The notes beneath the pieces are model-generated. The model was not told where the DNA came from and ran no database searches. It was given only the letters and a program-made list of their open reading frames with translations. The position numbers and the translations under genes were made by a program. 33,983 bases of DNA from Deltaproteobacteria bacterium (lineage in GTDB: Bacteria; Myxococcota; UBA727; VGSZ01), in assembly GCA_020850995.1 (NCBI GenBank), contig JADZDP010000070.1:1-33983 (forward strand), given 5' to 3'. Within the stretch, counting starts at the first letter, position 1. Every line of letters begins with the position of its first letter. Below, one piece after another: positions 1 through 7,049 of the stretch.

Positions 1-80
1 AGGCGCGTCGATGGCAAGGAGCCCCGCAGGGCCGTGGCCGTCGCCACGGACCGAGGACGCGACGCCGCCAGCGACGATGG
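1..80. repeat. Interspersed palindromic repeat, copy 1 (cut by window start)
   Basis: Positions 14-69 align without gaps to 23101-23156 with 9 mismatches in 56. The centre is a hairpin: CCGTGGC (32-38) pairs with GCCACGG (43-49) around a 4-nt loop. Outside it, 6-15 pairs with 67-76 (9 of 10), so the unit is a long imperfect palindrome that probably continues upstream of base 1. Between the copies, some differences keep pairing: the C-G pair at 32/49 here is G-T in copy 2, and the unpaired G/A at 31/50 becomes C-G. No coding sense is apparent. It lies upstream of the aminotransferase gene. Function unknown; a REP/MITE-like element or a structured RNA is possible. Confidence 0.6.
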
Positions 81-84
81 ATCG

Positions 85-182
85 CTCGCGAGGACGATTG
101 AGTTGTCCGTTCGCGGGCCCTAAGGCGCTGCGTCGGCCCCCTGACAGCCACGACGTGGGGGTGTATGTCCTCGCGCGAGGAG
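85..182 (+). promoter_or_regulatory. Leader of aminotransferase gene with RBS-overlapping inverted repeats
   Basis: A perfect 12-bp palindrome, CCTCGCGCGAGG (169-180), overlaps the ribosome binding site GAGGAG (177-182) that serves the ATG at 190. In addition CGCGAGGAC (87-95) is an exact inverted match to GTCCTCGCG (167-175). The leader could therefore fold in alternative ways that affect access to the ribosome binding site. This is visible base pairing only. High GC makes short inverted repeats common, so the regulatory reading is weak. No convincing -35/-10 pair was found. Confidence 0.25.
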
Positions 183-189
183 CCTCCCT

Positions 190-1515
190 ATGCCCGAGCT
201 GAGCACGTCCGAGATCGTCGCCAAGTACACCTACGGCACCTGGCGCCCGCAGAAGGGCTGGAAGCCCATGACGATCGCCAAGGCCGAGGGCACCTGCTTT
301 TGGGACGACAAGGGCAAGCGCTACCTCGACATGAGCGCCCAGCTCATGTGCAGCAACCTCGGCCATCAGAACCCGGCCGTCGTCGAGGCCATCTGCCAGC
401 AGGCGAAGACCTTGTGCTTCGCCGCGCCCGGCTTCGCCACCGAGGTGCGCGCCAAGCTCGCCACCAAGCTCCTCGAGGTAGTGCCCAAGGGCATCGAGAA
501 GTTCTTCTTCGCCACTTCGGGCACCGAGGCCAACGAGTGTGCCGTCAAGATGGCGCGCTTGATGACGGGCAAGCACAAGATCCTCGCGCGCTACAACGGC
601 TATCACGGCTCCACCGCCACCTCGGCCGCGCTCACGGGCGATTTCCGCCGGTGGTTCGCCGAGCCCACGCGCAGCACCGTCGACGGCGTCATCCACGTGC
701 CCGAGTGCAACTCCTATCGCCCGGGGCCTTTCGCCAACGCCAGCGCCACCGTCGACTACGTGGAGTACGTGCTCAAGAACGAGGCCAACGTCGCCGCCAT
801 GATCATCGAGCCGGTGGTTGGCACCAACGGCGTCTTGGTGCCGCCCGACGACTACCTGCCGCGCTTGCGCGAGGTGACGAAGAAGTACGGCGTGTTGCTC
901 ATCGCCGACGAGGTGATGGCAGGCTGGGGTCGCACCGGCGCGTGGTTCTCGGTCAACCACTGGGGTGTCGAGCCTGACATCCTGGTCACCGCCAAGGGCG
1001 TCACCTCGGCCATGGCGCCCCTCGGCGTGGTCGGCACCACGCGCGCGGTGGCCGACTTCTTCGAGGATGGCTGGTTCGCGCACGGCCACACCTACGAGAG
1101 CCACGCGCTCACCTTGGCGCCCGCGGTGGCTGCCATCGGCGAGTACCAGCGCCTGGGGCTCATCGAGCGCGCCCAAAGCATGGGCAAGGTCTTTGGCGCC
1201 AAGCTCGCCAAGCTCAAGGAACGCCACCCCTCGGTGGGCGACGTGCGTGGCCTCGGTTTGTTCTGGGCCGTCGAGCTGGTGAAAGACCGCGCCACCAAGG
1301 AGCCCTTCGGTACCTTCCACGATAAGTACGCGCGTAAGCCCATGCTCATCGATCAGGTGAACGCAAAGATGCTCGAGAAGGGCGTCTACACGGTCGGCTG
1401 GATGTCGCACTTCGTGCTGGCGCCACCGCTCATCGTCAGCGAGGCGGAGCTCGACGAGTGCGTGGCCGCCTTCGACGACGCGCTCACCATCGCCGACGCG
1501 CAGGCCAAGGGCTAG
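190..1515 (+). CDS. Class III pyridoxal-phosphate aminotransferase
   Basis: A 441-residue PLP enzyme of the class III (omega-amino acid:pyruvate-like) aminotransferase family; cytoplasmic. SGTEAN (110-115) is the phosphate-binding loop, YHG (138-140) contains the ring-stacking aromatic, LLIADEVMAGWGRTG (237-250) holds the Asp240 that contacts the pyridine nitrogen, and Lys269 in TAKG is the predicted Schiff-base lysine. The ATG at 190 is preceded by GAGGAG at 177-182. Overall form resembles taurine-pyruvate or other omega-amine aminotransferases, but the substrate cannot be read from sequence. Its last 101 bp (1413-1513) are repeated at 3495-3595, beyond the AAA/TOPRIM cassette, so the present C-terminus may have been supplied by an insertion that rebuilt the gene end. 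The reading frame is intact and the length is usual for the family. Confidence 0.93.
   Translation: MPELSTSEIVAKYTYGTWRPQKGWKPMTIAKAEGTCFWDDKGKRYLDMSAQLMCSNLGHQNPAVVEAICQQAKTLCFAAPGFATEVRAKLATKLLEVVPKGIEKFFFATSGTEANECAVKMARLMTGKHKILARYNGYHGSTATSAALTGDFRRWFAEPTRSTVDGVIHVPECNSYRPGPFANASATVDYVEYVLKNEANVAAMIIEPVVGTNGVLVPPDDYLPRLREVTKKYGVLLIADEVMAGWGRTGAWFSVNHWGVEPDILVTAKGVTSAMAPLGVVGTTRAVADFFEDGWFAHGHTYESHALTLAPAVAAIGEYQRLGLIERAQSMGKVFGAKLAKLKERHPSVGDVRGLGLFWAVELVKDRATKEPFGTFHDKYARKPMLIDQVNAKMLEKGVYTVGWMSHFVLAPPLIVSEAELDECVAAFDDALTIADAQAKG
1413..1513 (+). repeat. Direct repeat, left copy (3' end of aminotransferase gene)
   Basis: These 101 bp match 3495-3595 with 4 mismatches and no gaps. The match begins abruptly: TT before the shared CGTGCTGG here, GA there. 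It ends in the stop codon region (TAG here, TGA there). After a 4-nt gap (GATC only in the right copy) similarity may run about 10 bp further, AGCGCCGGCG against AGCGCCGTCG. Spacing between copies is 2082 bp, enclosing two genes. Confidence 0.93.
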
Positions 1516-1624
1516 CGCCGGCGTACCGAAGGTCGCAGGCACTGGCACGTCGCGTTTCCGTCGTGCGGCGCGGCAGCAAGCGCTGACGGTCCGGTCCACG
1601 GTAGGCTCCGTTCAAGGGCACACG

Positions 1625-2884
1625 ATGCTGGCAAGCGCGCGCATCCAAGGGTTCAAGTCGCTCGCGGACGTCTCCGTGGAGCTCCGCCCAATCAACGTCC
1701 TCTTCGGGCCGAACGCCGCGGGTAAGAGCAACCTGATTGAAGCGCTCCTTCTGCTGTCCCGACTGATCACGGAGCGGACCGTGGGCGAAGCGCTTGGCCC
1801 CCCGTTGCGCGGCTATCCGGTCGAGGCTTTCTCGCTGCCGCGCGGCGGGCTCTCGGAGCTCCTTGGGACACCTGCCGTCCATCTCGAGATCGAAGGGGTC
1901 GTTCGCCCAGGAGAGCCCCGGGGTGCAAGGTTCCCTCTGCTCAAGTACCGGGTTGGCGTCGAGATGCGGCCAGGCTCCGGAGAGGCTCGTGTGATCGACG
2001 AGTATCTTGGACGAATGACCGCTGCCGGGGAGCTCGAGAAAAACCCTCGTGTCGAGCGTGTCGACGGCGGTCGACTTGCGGTACGCCGACTCCAGGAGCA
2101 GGGGCAGCCTCGTCACGAGACACTCCCGCTGCATCACACCGTGGTATCGAACCTCCAGTTTTCGGGCGAGAAGTACCCGGACTTCGATCATCTGCGTGAC
2201 GAGGTCAGCCGCTGGCGTTCTTATTACCTGGACCCGGCTGGCGCGATGCGAACGGCACAGCCGCCGCGGGAGGTTGACGACGTCGGCGCGAATGGCGAGC
2301 ATTTGGCGCCGTTTCTCTATCGGCTGAAGGGCGGTAGTGGGACGCTACCGGCGTTCAAGGCTGTCCAGCGTGCACTGCACGCTGCTCTTCCCTCGGTGAC
2401 GAGGCTCGATGTCGACCTTGACCCCCAGCGCGGGACGCTGGACATTCGATTGCTACAGAACGGGACCGAGTTCTCGTCGCGTGTCGTCTCGGAGGGGACG
2501 CTGCGCGTCTTGACGCTTTGCGCGATCGCGGCAAACCCGTTTCGCCCTTCGCTCATCGCCCTGGAGGAGCCCGAGAACGGCGTACATCCACGCCGCCTCG
2601 AGGTGATTGCTGGACTGCTTGTCGGCATCGCGGAGCGCGGCACCCAAGTGATGGTGACGACGCATTCACCGGCCTTCGTCGCGGAGATGCTCAGGGCCCA
2701 ACGGCGCGCACCCGAAAAGGTCCAGCTGCTCCGCTGCGCGAACGATCGAGGGGAAACCTCGCTATGCCCCTTCGAGGATCCAAGTCCGCTCTTCGAGAAC
2801 AAGAAAGTCGCCGAGGCCCTTCGCTCCGACGACGATCTTCAGCAGGTTCAGGGCATGCTGGTCCGCGGCTGGCTCGATGACTAG
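1625..2884 (+). CDS. RecF/OLD-like AAA (ABC-type) ATPase, candidate defence protein
   Basis: A 419-residue predicted ATPase of the SMC/RecF-like 'AAA_21' kind. It begins with a typical N-terminus (RIQGFKSL), then Walker A GPNAAGKS (28-35), an ABC-signature-like SEGTLR (289-294), Walker B SLIALEEPENG (309-319, Glu314/Glu315) and an H-loop TTHS (345-348). The central roughly 220 residues between Walker A and the signature are the lineage-specific insert. Its ATG at 1625 follows AAGGG. The stop overlaps the next gene by 8 bp (2877-2884), implying translational coupling. ATPase plus TOPRIM-fold partner is the plan of PARIS (AriA/AriB), AbiL and OLD-type anti-phage systems; membership of one particular family is not established here. 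GC is lower than in neighbours, suggesting transfer. Confidence 0.85.
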   Translation: MLASARIQGFKSLADVSVELRPINVLFGPNAAGKSNLIEALLLLSRLITERTVGEALGPPLRGYPVEAFSLPRGGLSELLGTPAVHLEIEGVVRPGEPRGARFPLLKYRVGVEMRPGSGEARVIDEYLGRMTAAGELEKNPRVERVDGGRLAVRRLQEQGQPRHETLPLHHTVVSNLQFSGEKYPDFDHLRDEVSRWRSYYLDPAGAMRTAQPPREVDDVGANGEHLAPFLYRLKGGSGTLPAFKAVQRALHAALPSVTRLDVDLDPQRGTLDIRLLQNGTEFSSRVVSEGTLRVLTLCAIAANPFRPSLIALEEPENGVHPRRLEVIAGLLVGIAERGTQVMVTTHSPAFVAEMLRAQRRAPEKVQLLRCANDRGETSLCPFEDPSPLFENKKVAEALRSDDDLQQVQGMLVRGWLDD

Positions 2885-3494
2885 CCGCGTTACGCTCTTC
2901 TGTGAGGATGCCGGGCATGAACTGTTTGTTCGGCAGCTCGTAGGGCGGCTTGCACGCGAGCGTGCGTTGGACCTGCACGTTGATGCAAAATGCGCTCGCG
3001 GTGGCGCGGGTCGGGTGCTGACGGAGCTCGAGGGGTGGCAGCAGGGTCTTCGAACGGGGAGGCTATCCGGGACCCCCGACTTGCTGGTTGTGGTCGTCGA
3101 CGGCAACTGCGTAGGCCATGCAGCGAAACAACGGGAGATCGCGGCTCGGGTAGATGACGCGATCATTCCTCGCGTCGTGATTGGATGTCCGGACCCGCAC
3201 GTGGAGCGTTGGCTACTCGCCGATCCCGTGGCGTTTCAGAAGGCGGTTGGCGCAGGTTGTCCGGCCGATCCCAACAAGTGCGAGCGTGACCGTTACAAGC
3301 ACGTGGTCGCCGAGGCGCTGGCGAACGCGAGCGTGCCGTTGCTGACGGGAGTAATGGAGTTGGCGCCAGATGTCGTCGAAGCGATGGACTTCTATTCGGC
3401 AGGGACGCACCAGGCGTCCATCAAGTCTTTCGTCGACGACTTGGGATCGGCGCTCCAACAACTTGACGACCGCGCGAAAAACGCGCCCCGCTGA
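2877..3494 (+). CDS. TOPRIM-like (DUF4276/RloB-like) partner of the AAA ATPase
   Basis: A 205-residue protein overlapping the ATPase gene by 8 bp. It begins with a hydrophobic strand followed by Glu10 (VTLFCEDAGHE), then a strand ending in Asp75 (LLVVVVDGN), then PHVERWLLAD (107-116). An early Glu, a D-x-D/N after a hydrophobic strand, and an E-x-W-LLAD segment are the landmarks of TOPRIM-fold proteins of the DUF4276/RloB type. In related systems the TOPRIM partner is the nuclease effector held by the ATPase (established for PARIS AriB and OLD). The assignment rests on motifs and gene pairing, so it is moderately secure. The stop codon (3492-3494) ends exactly where the right-hand direct repeat begins, so nothing else lies between this gene and the junction. 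Confidence 0.7.
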   Translation: MTSRVTLFCEDAGHELFVRQLVGRLARERALDLHVDAKCARGGAGRVLTELEGWQQGLRTGRLSGTPDLLVVVVDGNCVGHAAKQREIAARVDDAIIPRVVIGCPDPHVERWLLADPVAFQKAVGAGCPADPNKCERDRYKHVVAEALANASVPLLTGVMELAPDVVEAMDFYSAGTHQASIKSFVDDLGSALQQLDDRAKNAPR

Positions 3495-3597
3495 CGTGCT
3501 GGCGCCACCGCTCATCGTCACCGAGGCAGAGCTCGACGAGTGCGTGGCCGCCTTCGACGACGCGCTCGGCATCGCCGACGCGCAGGCCAAGGGCTGA
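3495..3597 (+). pseudogene. Orphaned 3' end of aminotransferase gene (right direct repeat)
   Basis: This stretch encodes the last residues of the aminotransferase (VLAPPLIVTEAELDECVAAF and onward to DAQAKG, then TGA) but has no start or catalytic part of its own. It is 96% identical at DNA level to 1413-1513; the four differences give Ser-to-Thr, a silent change, and Thr-to-Gly. Its TGA directly abuts the reverse-strand stop of the DUF2330 gene, forming TGATCA, the arrangement expected of an undisturbed convergent gene pair. I read it as the original gene end displaced by the cassette. It is probably not expressed as protein. Confidence 0.85.
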
Positions 3598-5202
3598 TCA
3601 GCGCCGTCGCACCAGCCGTACCGCCAGCCCAGCGCCGAGCAAGAGCGCCAACGACAGGCCGCCGCCCGCGCGCGTGCCGCGGCCGCCGCTGCAGCCCGTG
3701 GGCACCGGCGCCACGGCCTCGGGCGGCCAGGTGAGCTGATCGGACCCGTAGCTCATGCTCGATGGTACGCAGCGCACGCCCGCGATGCCGCTGTCGACGA
3801 CGGCGGCGGCGCCGTCGTTGCAGCGGCAGGTGGCAGTGCCGTTCTGGGGGAAGCACAGGCCCTCGCCGCAATCGACGCCGTCGCAGCCGCGCATGCCGAC
3901 GCCGCCGATGAAGTCGTAGGCGGTGGGCACGCAGCTCACGGTCTGCGTGCCGTCCGGCGCGGTGCTGGCGCGCGCGGTGCGCGCGCCACTGCACAGGCAG
4001 CCATCACCTTGCTCTGTGGTGGCGCAAGCGTCGACGTCGCCGCAGTAGAGCAAGCCGCACGGCGGCGCGTTGCCCCGGTCGCTGCACAGCTCGATGGTCT
4101 GGCTCGAGAGGTCGAGCGAGCCGTCGAGCTCGCCGCCGTCGCTGGGCGAGAACACGGGGTCCACCACCATCTCGTGCCCGCTGATGCGCGAGTACAGGCG
4201 GGTCACGAAGGGGCGCTCGCTCAACAGGCGCGTGAGCTCGGCGCGCGCCGCCACCTCGTCTTCGACGCCGAGGAACACCTGGTCCACCAGGGGCTGAAGG
4301 TTCGCGGAGCGCTGCGCGCGCTCGGTGACGAAGGCCAGGCCGCCCAGGTCGTCGATGAGCTTCGACACCAAGGGGAAGTAATTGCTGCGCCCCTGGTTGT
4401 CGAAGTGGAGCTGCTCCGCCGGCATCACGAGCTCGGAGAAGTTGGCCGGGCGGTAGCGTTGCTCGGCGGCGATGAACACCACGATGCTCATCTCGGGCAG
4501 CGCGGCCACTTGCGTGAGACGCAGCGGGATCACCGGCCCCGGTGCGGGGCAGTGGAAGCGGATGGGCACGATGTCTTTCACCTGCGCGTTTGGCTGCAGT
4601 TGCACCGCCAGGAAGCGCTGCGACTCCGAGGAGTACTCCTCGAAGATCGGCCGCATGGACTCGGTGACGAGGTAGCCGTTGTCGTTCAGGAAGGTGATCA
4701 CCTCCTGCGGGTCTTGGCCCTCCACGAGGATGATGTCGGTGTAGGGGCCCACGTTCGGGTACTCGGTGACCGAGACGCCGCCGCGATCATCGATGCCGCC
4801 AACGGCATTGGCCGGTGCCGTGTCGTAGGCCGGGAACGGCGCGGCGCAGCCGAACGAGGGCTGTGGGCAATCGGACAAGTCCTGCTGCGGCGGGATGAAG
4901 GCTGGACGTGTGGCCGCGTCGAGCAACTGGAACACCGAGGCGCTGCCGGTGTCGACGAAGGAGGGCGTGTCGGACACCGGGATGATCCACGAGAACGCGC
5001 TCGGGTCGCCGTTGTACTTGACCTCGACGGTGGCAGTGACCGACAGGTCCGGGTTGACCTCGAAGAGCACGCGCTCGGCCTGCTGGTCCACCGGTGAGGG
5101 CGAGGTCTGGGCGCAAAAGAGGCCGCCGCATGCCTCGGCGCGCTCGGCGTGCGCCACCACCAGCGACAGCGACGTGAACAGTGCAGCAGGGACCAGACGC
5201 AT
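3598..5202 (-). CDS. DUF2330 family exported protein, MYXO-CTERM-like tail (downstream copy)
   Basis: A 534-residue exported protein. The start is set at 5202 (reverse ATG, with GGAG just upstream) because it opens a clear signal peptide ending before ACGGLFC; a longer reading to 5499 would run through the neighbouring gene. CGGLFC right after the signal peptide and the following conserved region match DUF2330. Near residues 440-495 is a Cys-rich EGF-like stretch (GCDGVDCGEGLCFPQNG). The C-terminus has Cys, a Gly-rich hydrophobic helix and RLVRRR, which resembles the MYXO-CTERM sorting signal handled by myxosortases. It lies 22 bp downstream of a close paralogue and is probably co-transcribed with it. 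Biochemical role unknown; surface attachment is inferred. Confidence 0.85.
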   Translation of the reverse strand: MRLVPAALFTSLSLVVAHAERAEACGGLFCAQTSPSPVDQQAERVLFEVNPDLSVTATVEVKYNGDPSAFSWIIPVSDTPSFVDTGSASVFQLLDAATRPAFIPPQQDLSDCPQPSFGCAAPFPAYDTAPANAVGGIDDRGGVSVTEYPNVGPYTDIILVEGQDPQEVITFLNDNGYLVTESMRPIFEEYSSESQRFLAVQLQPNAQVKDIVPIRFHCPAPGPVIPLRLTQVAALPEMSIVVFIAAEQRYRPANFSELVMPAEQLHFDNQGRSNYFPLVSKLIDDLGGLAFVTERAQRSANLQPLVDQVFLGVEDEVAARAELTRLLSERPFVTRLYSRISGHEMVVDPVFSPSDGGELDGSLDLSSQTIELCSDRGNAPPCGLLYCGDVDACATTEQGDGCLCSGARTARASTAPDGTQTVSCVPTAYDFIGGVGMRGCDGVDCGEGLCFPQNGTATCRCNDGAAAVVDSGIAGVRCVPSSMSYGSDQLTWPPEAVAPVPTGCSGGRGTRAGGGLSLALLLGAGLAVRLVRRR

Positions 5203-5224
5203 GGGCGCTCCAGGGAACAGGACC

Positions 5225-6856
5225 TCAGTGACGGCGACGACGCACTCGCAACGCGAGCGCGCTGCCGAAGAGGAGGGCAAGCGAGAGGAGCCCGCCAGCG
5301 CGGCCGCGGTTGCCGCTGCATGCCTGCTGGGTCGCCGGGGCGCCAGGCTGCACCGGCCAGGTGAGCTGCTCGGGGCCATACGCCATGATCGCCGCCACGC
5401 AGCGCACCAACGCGGGGTTGTTGCCGTCGACGACCGCGGCCGCCCCCTCCGCGCAGCGACAGGTGGCGCTGCCGTTTTGCGGGAAGCACACGCCCTCACC
5501 GCAGTCGACGCCGTCGCAGCCCTGCATGCTGACGCCGCCCACGAAGTCGTAGGAGGTCGGCACGCAGCTCACCGTGGGCGTGCCATCGGGGGCCGTGCTG
5601 GCGCGCGCGGTGCGCGAGCCGTTGCACGCGCAGCCGTCGCCGAGCTCCGTGGTGGCGCAGGCGTCGATGTTGCCGCAATACAGCAGCCCGCACGGAGGCG
5701 TGTCGCCCTCGTCGCCGCACATCTGCACGGTCTGCCCCGACAAGTCGATGCTGCCGTCGACGTCGCCGCCCTCGCTCGGCTCGAACACCGGGTCGACGAC
5801 CATCTCGTGACCGCTCATGCGCGAGTACATGCGCGTCAGGTAGGGCCGCTCCGTGAAGAGGCGTGTCAGCTCGGTGCGCGCGGCCTCCTCGTCCTCGGTG
5901 CCGAGGAAGATGTTGTTGAGGAGCGGCAGCACCTGGGCCCCTGGCTGCGCGCGCTGGGTGACGAAGCCCAGGCCGCCGAGATCGTCGATGAGCTTGGAGA
6001 TCAGCGGGAAGTAGTTGTTGCGGCCCTGGTTGTCGATGTGGACGTCCTCGGGCGGCACCAAGAGCTCCGAGAAGCCCGAGGCCAGGGCGGGCCGGTAGCG
6101 CTGCGCGCCCGCGATGAAGACCACGATGCCCATCTCGGGCGCCGCCGCCACCTGGGTGAGCCGCAGCGGGATCACGGGCCCGGGCGCCGGGCAGTGGAAG
6201 CGAATCGGCACGATGTCCTTCGCCTCGGCGCTGGGCTGCAACTGCACCGCCAGGAAGCGCTGCGCCTCCGACGAGTACTCCTCGAAGATCGGGCGCATGG
6301 ACTCGGTGACGAGGTAGCCGTTGTCGTTGAGGAAGCTGACGATCTCGCTCGGGTCCTCACCCTCGACGAGGATGATGTCGGTGTAGGGACCGACGTTCGG
6401 GTATTCGGTCACGACCACGCCACCGCCCGAGGTGGGCACCTGGTCCGACGGCGGCGGCACCGGCATCTCCAGCATCCGCTCTTCGCAGGCGAAGCCACCC
6501 GGGCCCATGCCGGGGGCGTCGCACTCGGAGAAGTCCTGCTGCGGCGCGATGAAGGACGGCCGGGTAGCGGCGTCGAGGAGCTGGAACACCGAGGCGCTGC
6601 CGGTCTCGATGAACGAGGGCGTGGCCGACACCGGGATGATCCACGAGAAGGCGCTCGGGTCGCCCTGGTACTTCACCTCCACGGTGGCGGTGACCGAGAG
6701 GTCGTCGTTGACCTCGAAGAGCACGCGCTCGGCCTGCTGGTCGACCGGCGAGGGCGAGGCGGTGGCGCAGAAGAGGCCACCGCAGGCGTCCGCCCGGTCG
6801 GCGTGCAGCAGCGCGCAGGCGAGCGACAGGGGCAGGGCGAGGACGACAGCGCGCAT
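5225..6856 (-). CDS. DUF2330 family exported protein, MYXO-CTERM-like tail (upstream copy)
   Basis: A 543-residue paralogue of the next gene, sharing long blocks such as PSPVDQQAERVLFEVN, the EYPNVGPYTDIILVEG block and the RPIFEEYSS block. Its signal peptide ends before ACGGLFC. The EGF-like Cys-rich stretch and the C-terminal Cys / Gly-rich hydrophobic helix / RVRRRRH tail are all present. Start at 6856 has GGAG upstream. The two copies differ most around residues 120-145, where this protein has an extra Met/Pro-rich segment and the other a shorter Cys-containing one. First gene of a two-gene operon whose promoter should lie in 6857-7049. The function of DUF2330 is not known to me. Confidence 0.87.
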   Translation of the reverse strand: MRAVVLALPLSLACALLHADRADACGGLFCATASPSPVDQQAERVLFEVNDDLSVTATVEVKYQGDPSAFSWIIPVSATPSFIETGSASVFQLLDAATRPSFIAPQQDFSECDAPGMGPGGFACEERMLEMPVPPPSDQVPTSGGGVVVTEYPNVGPYTDIILVEGEDPSEIVSFLNDNGYLVTESMRPIFEEYSSEAQRFLAVQLQPSAEAKDIVPIRFHCPAPGPVIPLRLTQVAAAPEMGIVVFIAGAQRYRPALASGFSELLVPPEDVHIDNQGRNNYFPLISKLIDDLGGLGFVTQRAQPGAQVLPLLNNIFLGTEDEEAARTELTRLFTERPYLTRMYSRMSGHEMVVDPVFEPSEGGDVDGSIDLSGQTVQMCGDEGDTPPCGLLYCGNIDACATTELGDGCACNGSRTARASTAPDGTPTVSCVPTSYDFVGGVSMQGCDGVDCGEGVCFPQNGSATCRCAEGAAAVVDGNNPALVRCVAAIMAYGPEQLTWPVQPGAPATQQACSGNRGRAGGLLSLALLFGSALALRVRRRRH

Positions 6857-6916
6857 GGGATCTCCGTCGAGCAGGAGCCGGCACGCTCCATTCCACGGGC
6901 CGTGCCAGCGATCACA

Positions 6917-6934
6917 GCCGCATCCGTATGCGGC
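6917..6934. other. Hairpin in divergent intergenic region
   Basis: GCCGCAT (6917-6923) and ATGCGGC (6928-6934) form a perfect 7-bp stem around CCGT. It lies between the DUF2330 operon (-) and the cytochrome-like gene (+), about 60 bp upstream of the first and 115 bp upstream of the second. It could be an operator palindrome for the divergent promoters. Nothing else in 6857-7049 stands out. Confidence 0.4.
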
Positions 6935-7049
6935 AGGGGCGCGGTGGACCGCTCAGAAACCCGGCACCCACGACATTTTGCCGGACCTTGACCGGACCGC
7001 GCAGATCCCTGCGTCACATCGCGCGTTGATGGTGCAACCCGAGGTCCCC

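Larger units (their letters stand above)
1516..3597 (+). mobile_element. Candidate integrated two-gene cassette, gene-end duplicating
   Basis: The segment holds an AAA ATPase gene and a TOPRIM-like gene and ends with a second copy of the aminotransferase 3' end. The insert is visibly less GC-rich than its flanks and uses AT-ending codons more freely. The right-hand repeat abuts the convergent DUF2330 gene with no gap (TGA at 3595-3597 next to the reverse stop at 3598-3600), so that copy is probably the ancestral gene end and the left copy came in with the insert. This is how elements that integrate into a gene's 3' end and rebuild it behave. No integrase, transposase or terminal inverted repeat is visible. 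The alternative is homologous or illegitimate recombination that created a partial duplication. Confidence 0.55.

Noticed and set aside
1516..1624. Searched the left end of the cassette for terminal inverted repeats or a recombinase remnant
   Set aside because: No inverted match to the right end (3400-3494) beyond short GC-rich words, and no coding remnant was found.
3472..3486. GCGCG-AAAAA-CGCGC hairpin near the end of the TOPRIM-like gene
   Set aside because: Five-base stem inside the coding region; too short and too likely by chance in this composition to call a site.
3370..3597. 75-codon ORF ending in the aminotransferase tail
   Set aside because: Its first two thirds is an out-of-frame reading of the TOPRIM-like gene; only the tail is meaningful and it is a displaced gene end, not a gene.
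4895..6991. Very long plus-strand ORF (about 700 codons) opposite the DUF2330 genes
   Set aside because: It is antisense to two clearly real genes; the repeated His/Arg/Ala/Glu-rich translation is a high-GC shadow.
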